64,000 nt of DNA from the NCBI GenBank assembly GCA_016584305.1, contig JACEEZ010014018.1, forward strand, positions 152,001-216,000, in the 5' to 3' direction. Below the pieces are notes generated by a model. The model was not told where the DNA came from. It searched no databases and saw only the letters and a list, made by a program, of their open reading frames with translations. Of this stretch, positions 21,245-32,443 are shown piece after piece. Source of the DNA: Chionoecetes opilio (lineage: Eukaryota; Arthropoda; Malacostraca; Decapoda; Majidae). Positions within the stretch are counted from its first letter, which is position 1. Every line of letters begins with the position of its first letter. A program made the translations under genes and the position numbers.

Positions 21245-21363
21245 TTTATCGAGGGTGAAGTGAGCAACTGGTTTTGCTGCATTATCAGCCATGGACGTGA
21301 GGTGTGTGGAGACGTCTGAGAGCAGCTGGCGAGATATTACCAAACTGACGTTCTCCTTTACAA
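21245..21363 (-). CDS. COPS4: COPS4 (CSN4) exon, [10 protein letters not shown] segment
   Basis: The 119-bp exon reads [20 protein letters not shown]...HFTLDK, a strongly conserved CSN4 segment in the helical N-terminal repeats. Acceptor TTTGCCCAG|TT and donor GATAAA|GTAAGT are canonical. It starts with two bases completing an ATT codon from the 53252-53334 exon and ends in phase 0. The next intron (20449-21244) is only 796 bp, so this exon and the next form a compact pair inside an otherwise very expanded gene. There are no stops or frameshifts, so I infer a functional gene rather than a pseudogene. Confidence 0.92.
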
Positions 21364-21484
21364 CTGGGCAAAGATAGCAACAATACATCAATTATAATTA
21401 ATATTGTCAATGACAAAGCAGATCACACACTAAAAAAGTTTAATGTTTCAAGGAATAAATCACATGCAAAACCATAATTGTAGG
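21364..21484. other. End of the 31.9-kb COPS4 intron
   Basis: Contains the acceptor-side polypyrimidine of the 21245-21363 exon. Nothing else. Confidence 0.5.
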
Positions 21485-21685
21485 ACAACCTTAACCCCCG
21501 AGCCCGGGACACCAAGGAGTGCCTAAAAAGAATAATCAACAAAAGTAGCAACATAATGGTGATGGGTGATTTCAACTGCAAGTATGTTGGGAGGATTAGC
21601 ATATAGAAGGTGGGAAGGAGTCATGAGGAAAAAAATGTTGAACATGGTCATATGAAACGCATGATACATTGACACAATGGATTAA

Positions 21686-22563
21686 CCCGTGGGATGCGGC
21701 AAGCCTTCCGGAAGCACAATTTTCAATTGCATACAAAACCCGCGCCAACATTCGTAGAAGTCTACAAACTGTGTCACATATACACCTTGATGTCAGCCCT
21801 CGATAACACCCACCACCATCTGCCTAACTACGCTGTACTCACAGATATACCACTCCTTGGGTTTTTTCCCAAGATCTTGTGATTTAGGTCCTGGCATTGG
21901 GATATTTTTGTCTATCTTGGGAATTTTGGAGGGATTATTCAAGTATTTCTCCAGTAGTATATCTCAGGTACAGTACAACGGTACCTATGCTTACCTTGAG
22001 ATAAACTACTGGAGAAATACTTGAATAATCCCCTCAAAATCTTGGGAAAAATCCCAAGGAGTGGCCCCCCTGATCCCACCTCAGCAGTCTCTCGCCAGCA
22101 GAGGAAGCCAGCAGTCGCCGCGCAAGGACCTGGATGGTGGGATAACACGCCAATCCCTGTGGCAGCGGGCCATGCATGCCCCCCCACGGTTCCTCTTCCC
22201 ACCTCCTTCCCCGCCGCACAGCCGATAAGTGCTGCGCCCCCTCCCACTGTCCCTCGATTTTTACCTATGGGCCGCCATCAGGCGTAAGGGCCCATGTCAC
22301 CTGTGTTTGCAGATGACAAATTTACAACAACAACAACAACTCTCGCCAGCGGTTTGGTGCCATTCGCGCCAGATATTTCAACTCCCGACCACAACCACAC
22401 CACAACGCCATACGTTTGGGTTAAAAATAGATATATTGCCGGATGCGGATTTTTACTACCTTGACGTTGATGTGATTTTCATCCAATTCTGTAATGGTCA
22501 CTGTTTTACTCACATCCCCGCACTGGTGGCACTAAAAAAAGCTTTGCTCCCGCAGTTCCCGGG
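21686..22563. mobile_element. TTAA-target element (878 bp) in LINE endonuclease
   Basis: Flanked by TTAA (21682-21685, 22564-22567). Ends CCCGTGGGATGCGGCAAGC and, in reverse complement, CCCGGGAACTGCGGGAGCAA. The piggyBac superfamily uses TTAA and CCC-type ends; Kolobok also uses TTAA. There is no transposase. A 214-bp hairpin is nested inside (21850-22066). Confidence 0.8.
21850..22066. repeat. Hairpin of ~95-bp arms inside the TTAA element
   Basis: CACTCCTTGGGTTTTTTCCC ... and GGAAAAATCCCAAGGAGTGG at the far side are inverted. The inner part (GGATTATTCAAGTATTTCTC / GAGAAATACTTGAATAATCC) is inverted too. It could be a nested palindromic element. Confidence 0.75.
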
Positions 22564-22632
22564 TTAAGGAAAATACAAGTTTCAAATGAAATGAAGAACC
22601 ATCACGACTGGATTTGATATTAAGGGGATACA

Positions 22633-22700
22633 GGAACTACCACGTAGGTCTCACGGCCTCTTGTAGGTTCTTTATTTTCTTATGTTCTTATGTACTCGGG
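22633..22700 (-). mobile_element. Short retroelement 3' piece (AAGAACATAAGAAAATAA type)
   Basis: The reverse complement reads ACATAAGAAAATAAAGAACC then TACAAGAGGCCGTGAGACCT, ACGTGGTAGTTCCTGTA. The same sequence is on the plus strand at 59165-59240. It is recognisably a repeated SINE- or LINE-tail unit. Confidence 0.5.
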
Positions 22701-22942
22701 ACCTAAGGGCCTCATATCATCGATATTTCAAGTACCTGTTAGAAGCCTTCTTCAACCATCTAAAAATGGAATACAACATTTGAAATGCTCTAAATGATCA
22801 TTGAAATGGTTGTAGATGTCAACTATTCACTAAGGATGTAAGCGCAGACAGGTAAACTCGACGTGATCAGGTGATTTTCAAGTGTCTTTCTTGCTTTTTT
22901 CACTTGAAATATATGGAGCACACATATGGTAACACTGCACGA

Positions 22943-23633
<691 letters not shown>

Positions 23634-23639
23634 AGAAAT

Positions 23640-24533
23640 AAAAAATTCCAATGGTGTCATTCCTGATGTTCCCCAGCAGTGAGGTGTAGCCTACTTAGGT
23701 ACACTGGCAAAGAAAACAAAGTCCAGTAAAACCTCAATAAGTTGGTATATGTTGAATCGGAATAACTGATAAGTTGTAATGGCTGGCAAATATTCATTAA
23801 AAAAATAATTTCAAGTTTTGAAAAGTTACTTTTTTTTTTTTCTTCCTAAAGTAGCCAGTGACTGCCAGGGCTCCAATATGAAAAATGTATCCACTTAATT
23901 CGAAAAAGTATCCAAATAGTATCAAATATAACTGGACGTATGTAAGAATATACGCTAACACCCAGATAATGACCACTGGCTAATTCTACTTACAGTACGT
24001 ATCTCTGGTCCATCGATTACGTTAAGTCCACTACCGGCAATCTGCTGCCTGCCTGCCTGCGAATGAACTTGGGGTGGCATTCAAAAAGAGGCTTTGGCTT
24101 TGAGGATTGTTGAGTAACTACAGGCCTCCATTTCTGCAATCCTGTTATTGAAAAATAAAGAGGCTAGGCAGTGGCATTATGATGTTTCTCACAAAGAAAA
24201 GCAGCCGAGTGGCTAAGCAACTACAATGACGTCATGAGACTCACCAGCTATATATCACGGACGTGTTCTAAAAATTGTCAGCCAATCACAATGCAGGAAA
24301 TGTTCCATATTCTGAAGGAATACCATGTCTCGCCAACATATGAGAAAGCTAAAACTTAAAAGGATAACAATAGCAGAGTGGTATGGTATGGTAGTCCACA
24401 ACCACAACCCCCCATCAATAACATCCACGAGACTCCCGCCCTACTTCAACACGAGGCTACTGCCTCCTCCTCTCTCTCCTACTACCCCGTCCCACTCACT
24501 CATTCCCCTTTCCATTACACCACACACATTTAA
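23640..24533. other. Intronic spacer, nothing firm
   Basis: One possible lone transposon end, CAGTAAAACCTCAATAAGTT at 23726, without a partner. Confidence 0.4.
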
Positions 24534-24535
24534 CC

Positions 24536-24737
24536 CCTTGAGACCCAGAACGTAATTTCCATTGTATTTTGGGTGCCAATAGACAATTTTTAGTGAATAT
24601 AAGCAATATTTTAGAGATATGACCTGTTTAGTATCCTTGTCCACTAACTAATTTGGTATATTCAGCTACTTTTCGTAATTTTATGGCTAATAACAGATGA
24701 TTTTATATAGCAAAGGAAAGATCTGGACGTGAAGGGG
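24536..24737. mobile_element. Small TTAA-target MITE
   Basis: TTTAACCCCTTGAGACCCAG at the left and CTGGACGTGAAGGGGGTTAA at the right are imperfect inverted repeats bounded by TTAA. Total about 200 bp. Ends of the CCC type as in piggyBac-like MITEs. Confidence 0.6.
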
Positions 24738-24741
24738 GTTA

Positions 24742-25599
24742 AAGATCATTCCCCGTATCTTAACTCTGATAAATCTTTGCCGTTGTAGAGCCACAGTGAG
24801 TGTGTAGGTACAAGAGAGCACACAAGTACATACATACAAGGACTTGTACATACAAGGAGCAGCTGACCCCACCAACAATGTATATTTAAGTATATGTACA
24901 CTACAGTAAACCCTCTCTGAGTCAAACTAATTGGGGGGAGACCTGGGTCGAATTAGCCGAAAGTACGAATTACCCGATGGTTACCTTAAGCCCCTCATCA
25001 CAATAAGAACTCACCCAAACATGCTAAAACAGCACAGATTGTAGTACTTGCACTCACTAAAACATGACTAATACTGAAGTCTTGAAATGCAATACTACTG
25101 TACACTGAGCACTCAGGCATCACTGATAGCGTCTTCAGGCAAGGGTTGCGTAAAGTAATGCAACGCGAATGGGTGCACACGGAGGCGCATGGTGACGTCA
25201 GCATTGAATATGCCTAGCACAAGCCCCCGCACTACAGCCCTGTGAGGTGGATTGCTACCAACTTGCCAGCTCGCGCCACAATAAGGGTATGTAAACAAAG
25301 GGCAAAGAAAGACTCTCCTCTTCTCGCCTCCTTAATACTTCATTTCCTGCTGCTATAACTTCTGCTGTATCAAATACAGGGTCATCAGCAAGTTATTCTG
25401 CAACAATAAGAATCTCCACAAAGATAAATTTCGGCAGCTGCTATCTCGCTAGCAATGTTTATTGTGAAGCGTCCAGTATCGTTTAGTTCAGTTCATTTCT
25501 ATGAGGGAAGCTGAACTTCTTTATGTTGTTCAGGCATCTACGTTTTCCTAAAAAAAAATTGTACGTCCTCTTGTGTATCGACCTTCTCTTTGCTTCCGA
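24742..25599. other. Intronic spacer, one lone TIR-like end
   Basis: CAGTAAACCCTCTCTGAGTC at 24904, followed by alternating 'GAATTAGCCGAAAGTACGAATT', looks like a pogo/Tigger-type end. No partner was found to 25599. Confidence 0.4.
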
Positions 25600-27125
25600 G
25601 TCAGTAGTCTCTCATTGTCTGTTTCTTCCATATAAAGATTGTGAAACACTACAAAATGAACTGAACAAGATCTACGAATGGAGTAGATGGGAAATGGATT
25701 TTAATGTGAATAAGTGCCATGTGATGGAAATTGGTAGAAGCAAAAATAGATATAAATGGCCATATAAAATGGGAAATTAAGTAATTATAAAGGCTGAAGA
25801 AAAGGATCTGGGAGTGATAAGGCAAAATAACCTACAACCAGACAAACAAATAAATAAAATATTTGGAGATACACTAGGGTCCCGCATAAGACGTGTTCGC
25901 ATAGAGCGTTTCCCCTATAAAACGAACGACCTAAATTATTAAATAAAAAAAAATAAAAAATCTTTTTTCTTTTAAATAAATAAAATTCCAACATTTTTGT
26001 TAGGAACGAATGTGATGATATAGAACGATTCCGCCATCAGAGTAGGGCAAATCCGAGGAGTTCTCATATAGAGCGCAGAAATATCGTACAGAACGAAGGT
26101 TGTGTGTCCCTGGCATAGAGTGAGGAGGGGCACGGCGGCGGTGTGTTGCCACGGAGGTGGGGTGAGGGTGGCATGAGGTGGGGAACGGCGGTAGCAACCG
26201 CGCAGTTCTCATCCGTTATTTCCAAAAAAAACATTCATGTGAAGGATACACGTTGTGATCCATTCACAATATTGTCAGTTATTGTAATTTATTGATGGCT
26301 TTCATTCGAGGGTACACTTTCGTTGTTGTGGGTTTGTTTACAAGTTATCAGCTGTGATCGGGCGAGCCCCGACCGCTGTAACGGCGGTAGCGACCTCGCA
26401 GTTCTCGTCCATTATTACCAAAAAAAAACCATTCATGTGAAGGATATATGTTGTGATCCATTCACGATATTGTCAGTTATCGTAATTTATTGATGGCTTT
26501 CATTCGACGGTACACTTTCGTTGTTGTGGGTTTGTTTACAAGTTATCAGCTCAAAGCATCTCTCTGACGGGCTCAAGCTAGCCCGTGGTCCTTCCCTGCT
26601 GGAGGCCCGATAGACACAAACAAACAAAAGTTATCAGCTGTAAGCGTGCGAGCTCTGACCGATGTAACGATGAGTGACCTCCAAGATGCCTCGGAACCCT
26701 CGCCCCCTGTAGATAATCCCTATTAGATTTAAGGTAAGCAACAATATGCTTATTCCATCATTTCTATTCATAACTTATCATTTATATATGTTTTGATATG
26801 CGTGGGTGTGAATGAGTATAAATGTACGGGTATGCACGGGAGGACCGATCTACCAATATCAATTTTTCCCATAGGTTATGTGTTTCACATAGAGCGAATT
26901 CACATAAAACGACCTCGTTTATCGACCAATTTTTTGTTTTATGTGGGACCCTAGTGTACATACAGGATGTTGAAGAATATAAGAGTCGCATTTCATTACA
27001 TGTGTGATATATGTAGAAATACATGGGATACATGGTATATGATACATGGGATAAATGTAGATACGGAGACGGGATCACACGAGTGTAGCTCAGGCCCTGT
27101 AAAACACAACTAGGTAAATACATAT
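25600..27125 (+). pseudogene. CR1/jockey-like LINE RT fragment with 3' tail, split by a family A element
   Basis: Reads DCETLQNELNKIYEWSRWEM, DFNVNKCHVMEIGRSKN, then EEKDLGVI, PDKQINKIFGD before the insertion at 25871. After 26957 it goes on TYRMLKNIRVAFHYM (the codons GGA GAT ACA TAC AGG ATG are rebuilt exactly if the element and one TA are removed). The 3' tail GTGTAGCTCAGGCCCTGTAA then AACACAACTAGGTAAATAC follows at 27075-27125. The middle of the RT end is deleted. Confidence 0.8.
25872..26956. mobile_element. Family A TA-target element, internally deleted (1085 bp)
   Basis: CACTAGGGTCCCGCATAA and the inverted TTATGTGGGACCCTAGTG, with TA on each side. The interior has two near-identical direct blocks (about 26190-26350 and 26370-26550, GAAGGATAYRTTGTGATCCA). 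It ends with the same GAGTGACCTCCAAGATGCCT block as the copy at 58878-60326, but lacks the helix-turn-helix frame that copy has. Confidence 0.85.
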
Positions 27126-27417
27126 TCATTTCATCTGTGAGAGATAGCTATGACTTATGTGTTGGTCCCCATGGCTCTGCTACCAGGAACATTAACAGTT
27201 CCCTCCTTCTGAATTTTGCAAGGTCAAGAAGGTTAAGAATTGCAGGTTCTTGGTATCAGAGACCGGAGCCACACTTCTGGACATGGTATAGTAATGCCGG
27301 AGAGGTAGCTAAGGAGATCGACCACATCATTCTCATGTGTACTCGTTGGAGTTACTCCAAAGCTGCAGGGTTTACCGGGGTGCTGAGTTCTTTGCAACTG
27401 ATCACAGACTTGTTGTT

Positions 27418-27827
27418 GTTTTGTTTTTTGTTTTTTTTACGTTGTAGCCTATAGCGCCTGTAGGCATATGGAGTCTTGATGTTGGTTGAACTCGCCCGTT
27501 GGTGGCGCAGGCTGGATTTTTTTATAGTGACACCTGTGGTCTCAGGTGAAGATTCCGTTTTCTATGATGTTCTTGATCTTCAGTTTAGGCGCATGCAGCC
27601 CCTAGAGTCCACCGTCACACTCGCAATCGGCAGACAGGTATACGCTGCATGTGGGTTGCTTCGGTCACTCGACAATGGCTTTTGACAGTTGCTCCTTGGT
27701 GATACTTGAACTCGGGACCTTCTGCTCCCCTACCAGGCTCTTGAAAGAGTTGCCCCCGGCAGGATTCAAACTCGGGACATTTGAGTTCAGCACTCCAAGA
27801 CGCTAACCACTTGGCCACCGCCTCCCC
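27418..27827 (-). mobile_element. tRNA-derived SINE (family S1) inserted in the RTE-like LINE
   Basis: The head on the minus strand is GGAGGCGGTGGCCAAGTGGT then TAGCGTC, with a B-box-like region AGTTTGAATCCTGCC. The body includes GGTGTCACTATAAAAAAATC. The tail TATAGGCTACAACGTAAAAA lies on the GTTG side. The LINE reads ACTTGTTG...GTTGCTACAC around it, so the SINE can be cleanly removed to give the copy 1 sequence ACTTCTTGTTGCTACAC. Confidence 0.7.
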
Positions 27828-27844
27828 AGTGTTGCTACACTTAA

Positions 27845-28464
27845 CTCCTTCACTGCGGCTGGTACAAATACGGTCTCTCAGCTATTTAAGGGTTTACTGC
27901 GGCTGGTACATATAGGGTTTCTGTATTTAAACTCCGCACTCAATGATATTATGGGTAAATATTCGCTGTGATAGGCTTGTATGGCAACAGTGTCAAGTGT
28001 TGCGATATAATAGAACCTCTTTTTCTGCTTGAGTGAGTTAGTATGACTAATAAGGTCAAGCGGTGCAGTACGACGTGTTGACGCTGCCGCGCCCTCTACT
28101 TCAATGGTGAGGCTAAACAGTCAAGATATTCAACATATTCTTGATGGATATAAAACAGAAGCATGAATGAATGAATGCATGTATGAATGAAGCATTTATG
28201 TACCAAAATATGCTGTATTATGTTGAGTAGTAAGTGTTTTCATTGTGCGTCTGGCAGCACGGTCACGGCCCTGTTGATGCACTCTGACGCAACTCCTCAC
28301 TTAGCTGGTAGCCTCCACCAAGACGAAACATAGATTTTCTGGTATGGAATGAGCATCCTATTAATTTAGCCACTTTAAAATATGATCAGTAATTATTTTA
28401 TATTTTAATTAAACCTGCCGCACAGGGGGGTAGGCCTATGAATTTGATATCCACAGTGAAGGGG
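27845..28464. mobile_element. TTAA-target element (620 bp) in the RTE-like LINE
   Basis: TTAA at 27841-27844 and 28465-28468; ends CTCCTTCACTGCGG and ...CCACAGTGAAGGGG are inverted repeats. The empty site GTTGCTACACTTAAGCTTCA is present in LINE copy 1 at 14643-14662. No coding capacity. Confidence 0.85.
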
Positions 28465-29990
28465 TTAAGCTTCATATCAATTCCAGAAGAATCTCATGAG
28501 GTAACCATACTATGTTTCATCTTGAGAAGCTGAAGGACTTGACATGTGCCCATGAGTATGCAGTGGTAGTCTCAAATCAGATTAATGTGCCCGGTGCCCT
28601 CGAGGACCCTGAAGAACTGTGGGATACCTTCAAATGTGAAACTCTCCACGGTCTGCCAAGGAGTTGATTGGGGAGTGCCCGAGGTCAAGGCGTGGTTTTG
28701 TCTCAACGGAGACGCTCGAGAATATCAAGGAGAGTCGCACTGTCAGGCTTGCTGGGAACCAGGACCAGTACAGGGCTCTGTCACGCAGGACTAAAACCCT
28801 CCTGGGGAGAGACAAGGAGAGGTATGTCAGGAGTCTCGCTGAGGATGTCAAGGGCCATTTGAACGCTTATGACCTCCGACCCGCCTACCGAGCCCTGAAG
28901 AAACTCTGTTCCAAGTCTCCATCTCGGGGCGAGTACTATCCGAGCAGCAGATGGGTGCCTCTTATCGGACATGGATGGCCAGAGGGTTAATTGGGCTGAG
29001 TACTTTGGGCATTTAGTCACGGTGGACCCTCCTATTGGGCAGCTTCACACCACTGGATTGCGGGCAGTGGATCCCGATCCTCCCATTGACGAAACTGCAC
29101 TCTCTTTTGACAAAGTCAGCGAGGCTGTAGCAAAGTTAATGGGTGGAAAGGCAGCTGGTGTTTGTAATATCAGTGCGGAGCTCCTCAAAGCTGGGGGTGA
29201 GGTCACGATCCGCGGGTTGCATGCTGTCCTCACTGCCGTGTGGCAATCAGGTACCATTCCTCCTGACTGGAAAAGGAGGCAGGTCATCCCTATCTGGAAA
29301 GGGAAAGGGGACAGTCAGGACTGCAACAATTACCACGGTATTACACTGCTCAGCGTGCCAGGCAAGGTGCTTGCCCATCTATTGCTGAGATGGATCTGCA
29401 GTCATCTGGTGAAGCATCAGAGACCTCAGCAGTCTAGGTTCACACCTGGTAAGTCAACAACGGACCGTATCCTAGCGCTTCGTGTCCTGCTGGAACGCCG
29501 ACGTGAGTTTCGACATAGGATGCTTGCAGCCTATGTTGATCTCAAGAAGGCGTTTGACTCAGTGCATCATGAGACACTCTGGGATCTTCTGCGACTTTGC
29601 GTGATTCCTGCAAGGACTATTTATTTGATGACTGGCCTGTACTATGGGACTGCGAGTGCTGTGAAGTGTGGGGGAGGTGTATCCAGCTTTTTACCTGTGA
29701 ATACAGTAGTGAGGCAAGGTTATGTCATTGCCTCGTCACTTTTCAACCCTTGTATGGACTGGGTATTGGGCAAAGTTGTAGATCAAAGTGATTGTGGAGC
29801 ATCCCTTTGCAACACCAAGAACACTGATCTTGTTTTTGCCGATGATGCAGTAATCTTTGCTGAGTCGCTGGAGGTCCTGGTGATGGCTCTCGAGGCACTG
29901 CACGAGGAGGCAAAGCCTTTGGGACTTGATGTCTCCTGGCTCAAGACCAAGGTCCAGGTGTTTAAAGGCTTACTAGATGGAAACAGTATA

Positions 29991-30297
29991 CAGGGAGGTC
30001 CCGAAGATACGAGCAGTTAGGTTCCACCTGGCATACTCGTAAAACGAAATCTCGTATAACGAAACACATAACTAATGGTATGGGTTTCGTTCCAGGACCC
30101 CATCAATTTAAAAAAAAAACAAAAAAAAAAACATGTTTTTCAAGCTAAAATAAACTATAGCAAACACAACAAACACACAGCGTTTATATTACCCACACTG
30201 TACTACCTATTCTGTAGAAAAAGCATTCTGAAAGAGAAAATAGCACACAAAATAACATACCTGCACATTAATTAAACATAAAACATGCATAACACTC
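29991..30297 (+). mobile_element. Family B element, left part only
   Basis: CAGGGAGGTCCCGAAGATAC at a TA in the LINE. It matches 4863-5163 up to AAAACATGCATAACA and then changes to unrelated DNA. No right end was found up to 31141. Confidence 0.8.
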
Positions 30298-31141
30298 ACA
30301 AGTGGTAATGTTGTGTGGGGAGACAGGAAGCTGGCACGTAGCCAGCTGAGAGTCCCTGTTTTCTCTCTCCGAGGCTCGAGAGAAAACAGGGTTGACTGCG
30401 TTTGCAGGGATGACTGGGTTAGAGTTCTTCCTCCTCCCCTTGATCACTTGAGCTCCCTTCACACATCCCATAATCGAACCACGATAGCGCCACCAATTTT
30501 ATTATTGACGCTATCGCGAAATTTAACCACGAAAAAAGCAGACCACGATAGCCTCACAACAATGTCACGCTGCCTGTACGTATGTGTCATGATGGTCATA
30601 AGATGGTCACGATGGAGTCATGACAGCTGTAAGACTATGTCACGAATGGAAAATAAACGGTAATTTTGTTGTCACGATAGCTACGATAACCACAACAGTG
30701 CCATGACGGTGCCATGAACGTACCACGATAGCGTCAGGAGCTAGCCCCACACGTGGGTGGGGGTTGCCATGGTGATGGAGAAGGAAGGGGGACTATAGAG
30801 ATGAAGGTAGGAGAAAAATCCTGTCCAGTCTCTTCAGATATATTATATATGATAAACAGCAACCCGCATCCCCGAAAGAGAAACCGAAAATGTTTGTGTT
30901 ATTTTAATGCCACAAATTCACCTCTCTTGATATCTGTGGTGACTATGAGTGTCATTATTCATACCGTCCTGCCTGATATGGTGTGTATGCGACTGTAGGC
31001 ATGCACATTTCTCTATTATTTACATTGTACAAGGAACTGTGACCCCATTCAAAATTTAACTTTCTGCATCATTGCCTATTGTAAATCATTGACATGCATA
31101 AAAGTATCCGTGACAGTTTGTCCTGCAGCCAAATGGTGATT
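30298..31141. other. Intronic spacer
   Basis: Recurring CACGATAGC motifs (about 30480-30730) and a short inverted pair (TTTTCTCTC...GAGAGAAAA at 30359-30388). No gene or paired ends. Confidence 0.4.
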
Positions 31142-31329
31142 TAGGGGATGACCGTGCATTGGAGTCCACCCAAAGTTTTTTTGTTGTTTATGATACTTTG
31201 TGACCTACTTATTCAGAATCTTGGTCATGCCACTCAGGCAGGCTTGGGGAATTTGAAATATTCAAAAAAATTCTGCCGAAAACTTGAAAAAACACAAAAT
31301 AATCAAAACTTCATTATTTATTCACTTAA

Positions 31330-32024
31330 CCCTCTCACGCACGAAAAGTTTAATAAGTTTTTCCTTCCACTGCGACATCCATCTTATGCTCCCTAAGGGG
31401 CCCCGCGAAATGGCCTGACTGTGTGGCGAATTATTTTTTTATGTTAGCAATTTCACCAACGTGTATTTTTTTTTCCTGGCATTATTATATATCATAGGTT
31501 TTGCAAGAGATTATTCTGCCTTATGAAAGAAAAAAATAACAAGAAATGCAAATAAATAGCGGAATTTACCGACTCCGAAAAAATATTGAGTAAAGAGAAA
31601 TAAGAAATACTTACGTTCACCACTTCGTAGCTCGAAACTTCCTGAGTCAACTTTTTATGGTTTATATGCCAATAAAAGCGGAATTTTATGAGGATTCCAA
31701 CGATACCATTATAATTTTCATATGGCCAGTATGGCCAGCTCGGGACACGTTTTAAAGGGACGACAATCCGCGCTCACAGGCTGCCTGCTGAGTGGAAACT
31801 GAGACAAAAACCCTTATTATTTTACATTCACTCACACGAGTTGACAATTAGTTTATTTTATAGGTCTAGCTTGGATCTTTGACGCAGAAAATTTTGACGC
31901 AATTCTGATAAATACTTTATTTTTGGCGAATTTTTAACTGGTTTTTTTTTACACAATTCGCGTCAAAAGCTCAGATTGCAGACGGGCCCGTTTTGACGCG
32001 ATCGCGTCACCGTGCGTGAGAGGG
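31330..32024. mobile_element. piggyBac-like TTAA MITE inside the long TIR
   Basis: Ends CCCTCTCACGCACG and CGTGCGTGAGAGGG, flanked by TTAA (31326-31329; 32025-32028). The intact site TTCACTTAAAAACATAC is in the opposite arm at about 34360-34377. It repeats TTTTGACGC motifs inside. Non-coding. Confidence 0.88.
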
Positions 32025-32443
32025 TTAAAAACATACTTTTTAGATCTATTTATAGGTTTTGGCCCCAAAGGAATATGATGGTATATGTCCCAAAGGCATA
32101 CGATGCATGCAAATACAAGATGGCTGCCAAAATGGCCGTCACAAATATGAAAAACACTAAAATAACCATTATTTTATTCTTATTTCACTTAGAAATGTAC
32201 TTTTTGGGTCTAATTGTAAGTTATGCTACCCAAGGAATATGATTGGATATGTCTCTCACCAATTGGATGTAGGACTAGTACTTTATACATGTGATTTCAC
32301 GCACTAGAAATAGTTCAGTCATCACTCAGGTCGACGTCATCCGCATCACTGTCCCCATCTTCTTCAGTAGTGCTGACCTTTTTTGTCCATCTGTTACAGC
32401 ACTCTTCCATTCCGTGACACCCACAGAAGATGGTGCATGACAT

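Larger units (their letters stand above)
21485..22632 (+). pseudogene. CR1/jockey-like LINE endonuclease fragment, split by a TTAA element
   Basis: Left part (21485-21685) reads ECLKRIINKSSNIMVMGDFN then CKYVGRI, the conserved GDFN box of LINE AP-endonucleases. The right part (22564-22630) continues IKENTSFK, a stop, NEEPSRLDLI. Across the TTAA insertion the frame W-I-K-E-N-T is restored exactly and matches WIKENTRFRGSEEPSRLDLL in the copy at 44663-45121. The cut is at TTAA. Confidence 0.8.
27137..29990 (+). pseudogene. RTE-like LINE, copy 2, with SINE, TTAA and B insertions
   Basis: Endonuclease C-terminus (LRIAGSWYQRPEPHFWTWYS; EIDHIILMCTRWSY) at 27137-27417, interrupted by a SINE (27418-27827) and a TTAA element (27845-28464), then linker (RRGFVSTETLENIKESRTVR; KERYVRSLAEDVKGHLNAYD). 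The long frame 28971-30020 covers the RT with CNNYHGITLLSVPGKVLAHL, AYVDLKKAFDSVHHETLWDL, NTVVRQGYVIASSLFNPCMD and intact FADD in LVFADDAVIFAE. It is cut at 29990 by a family B element, so the last third is missing. Confidence 0.85.

Noticed and set aside
24903..24990. Complete pogo/Tigger-like element starting at CAGTAAACCCTCTCTGAGTC
   Set aside because: Only one end is seen; no inverted partner was found, so only a lone end is noted.
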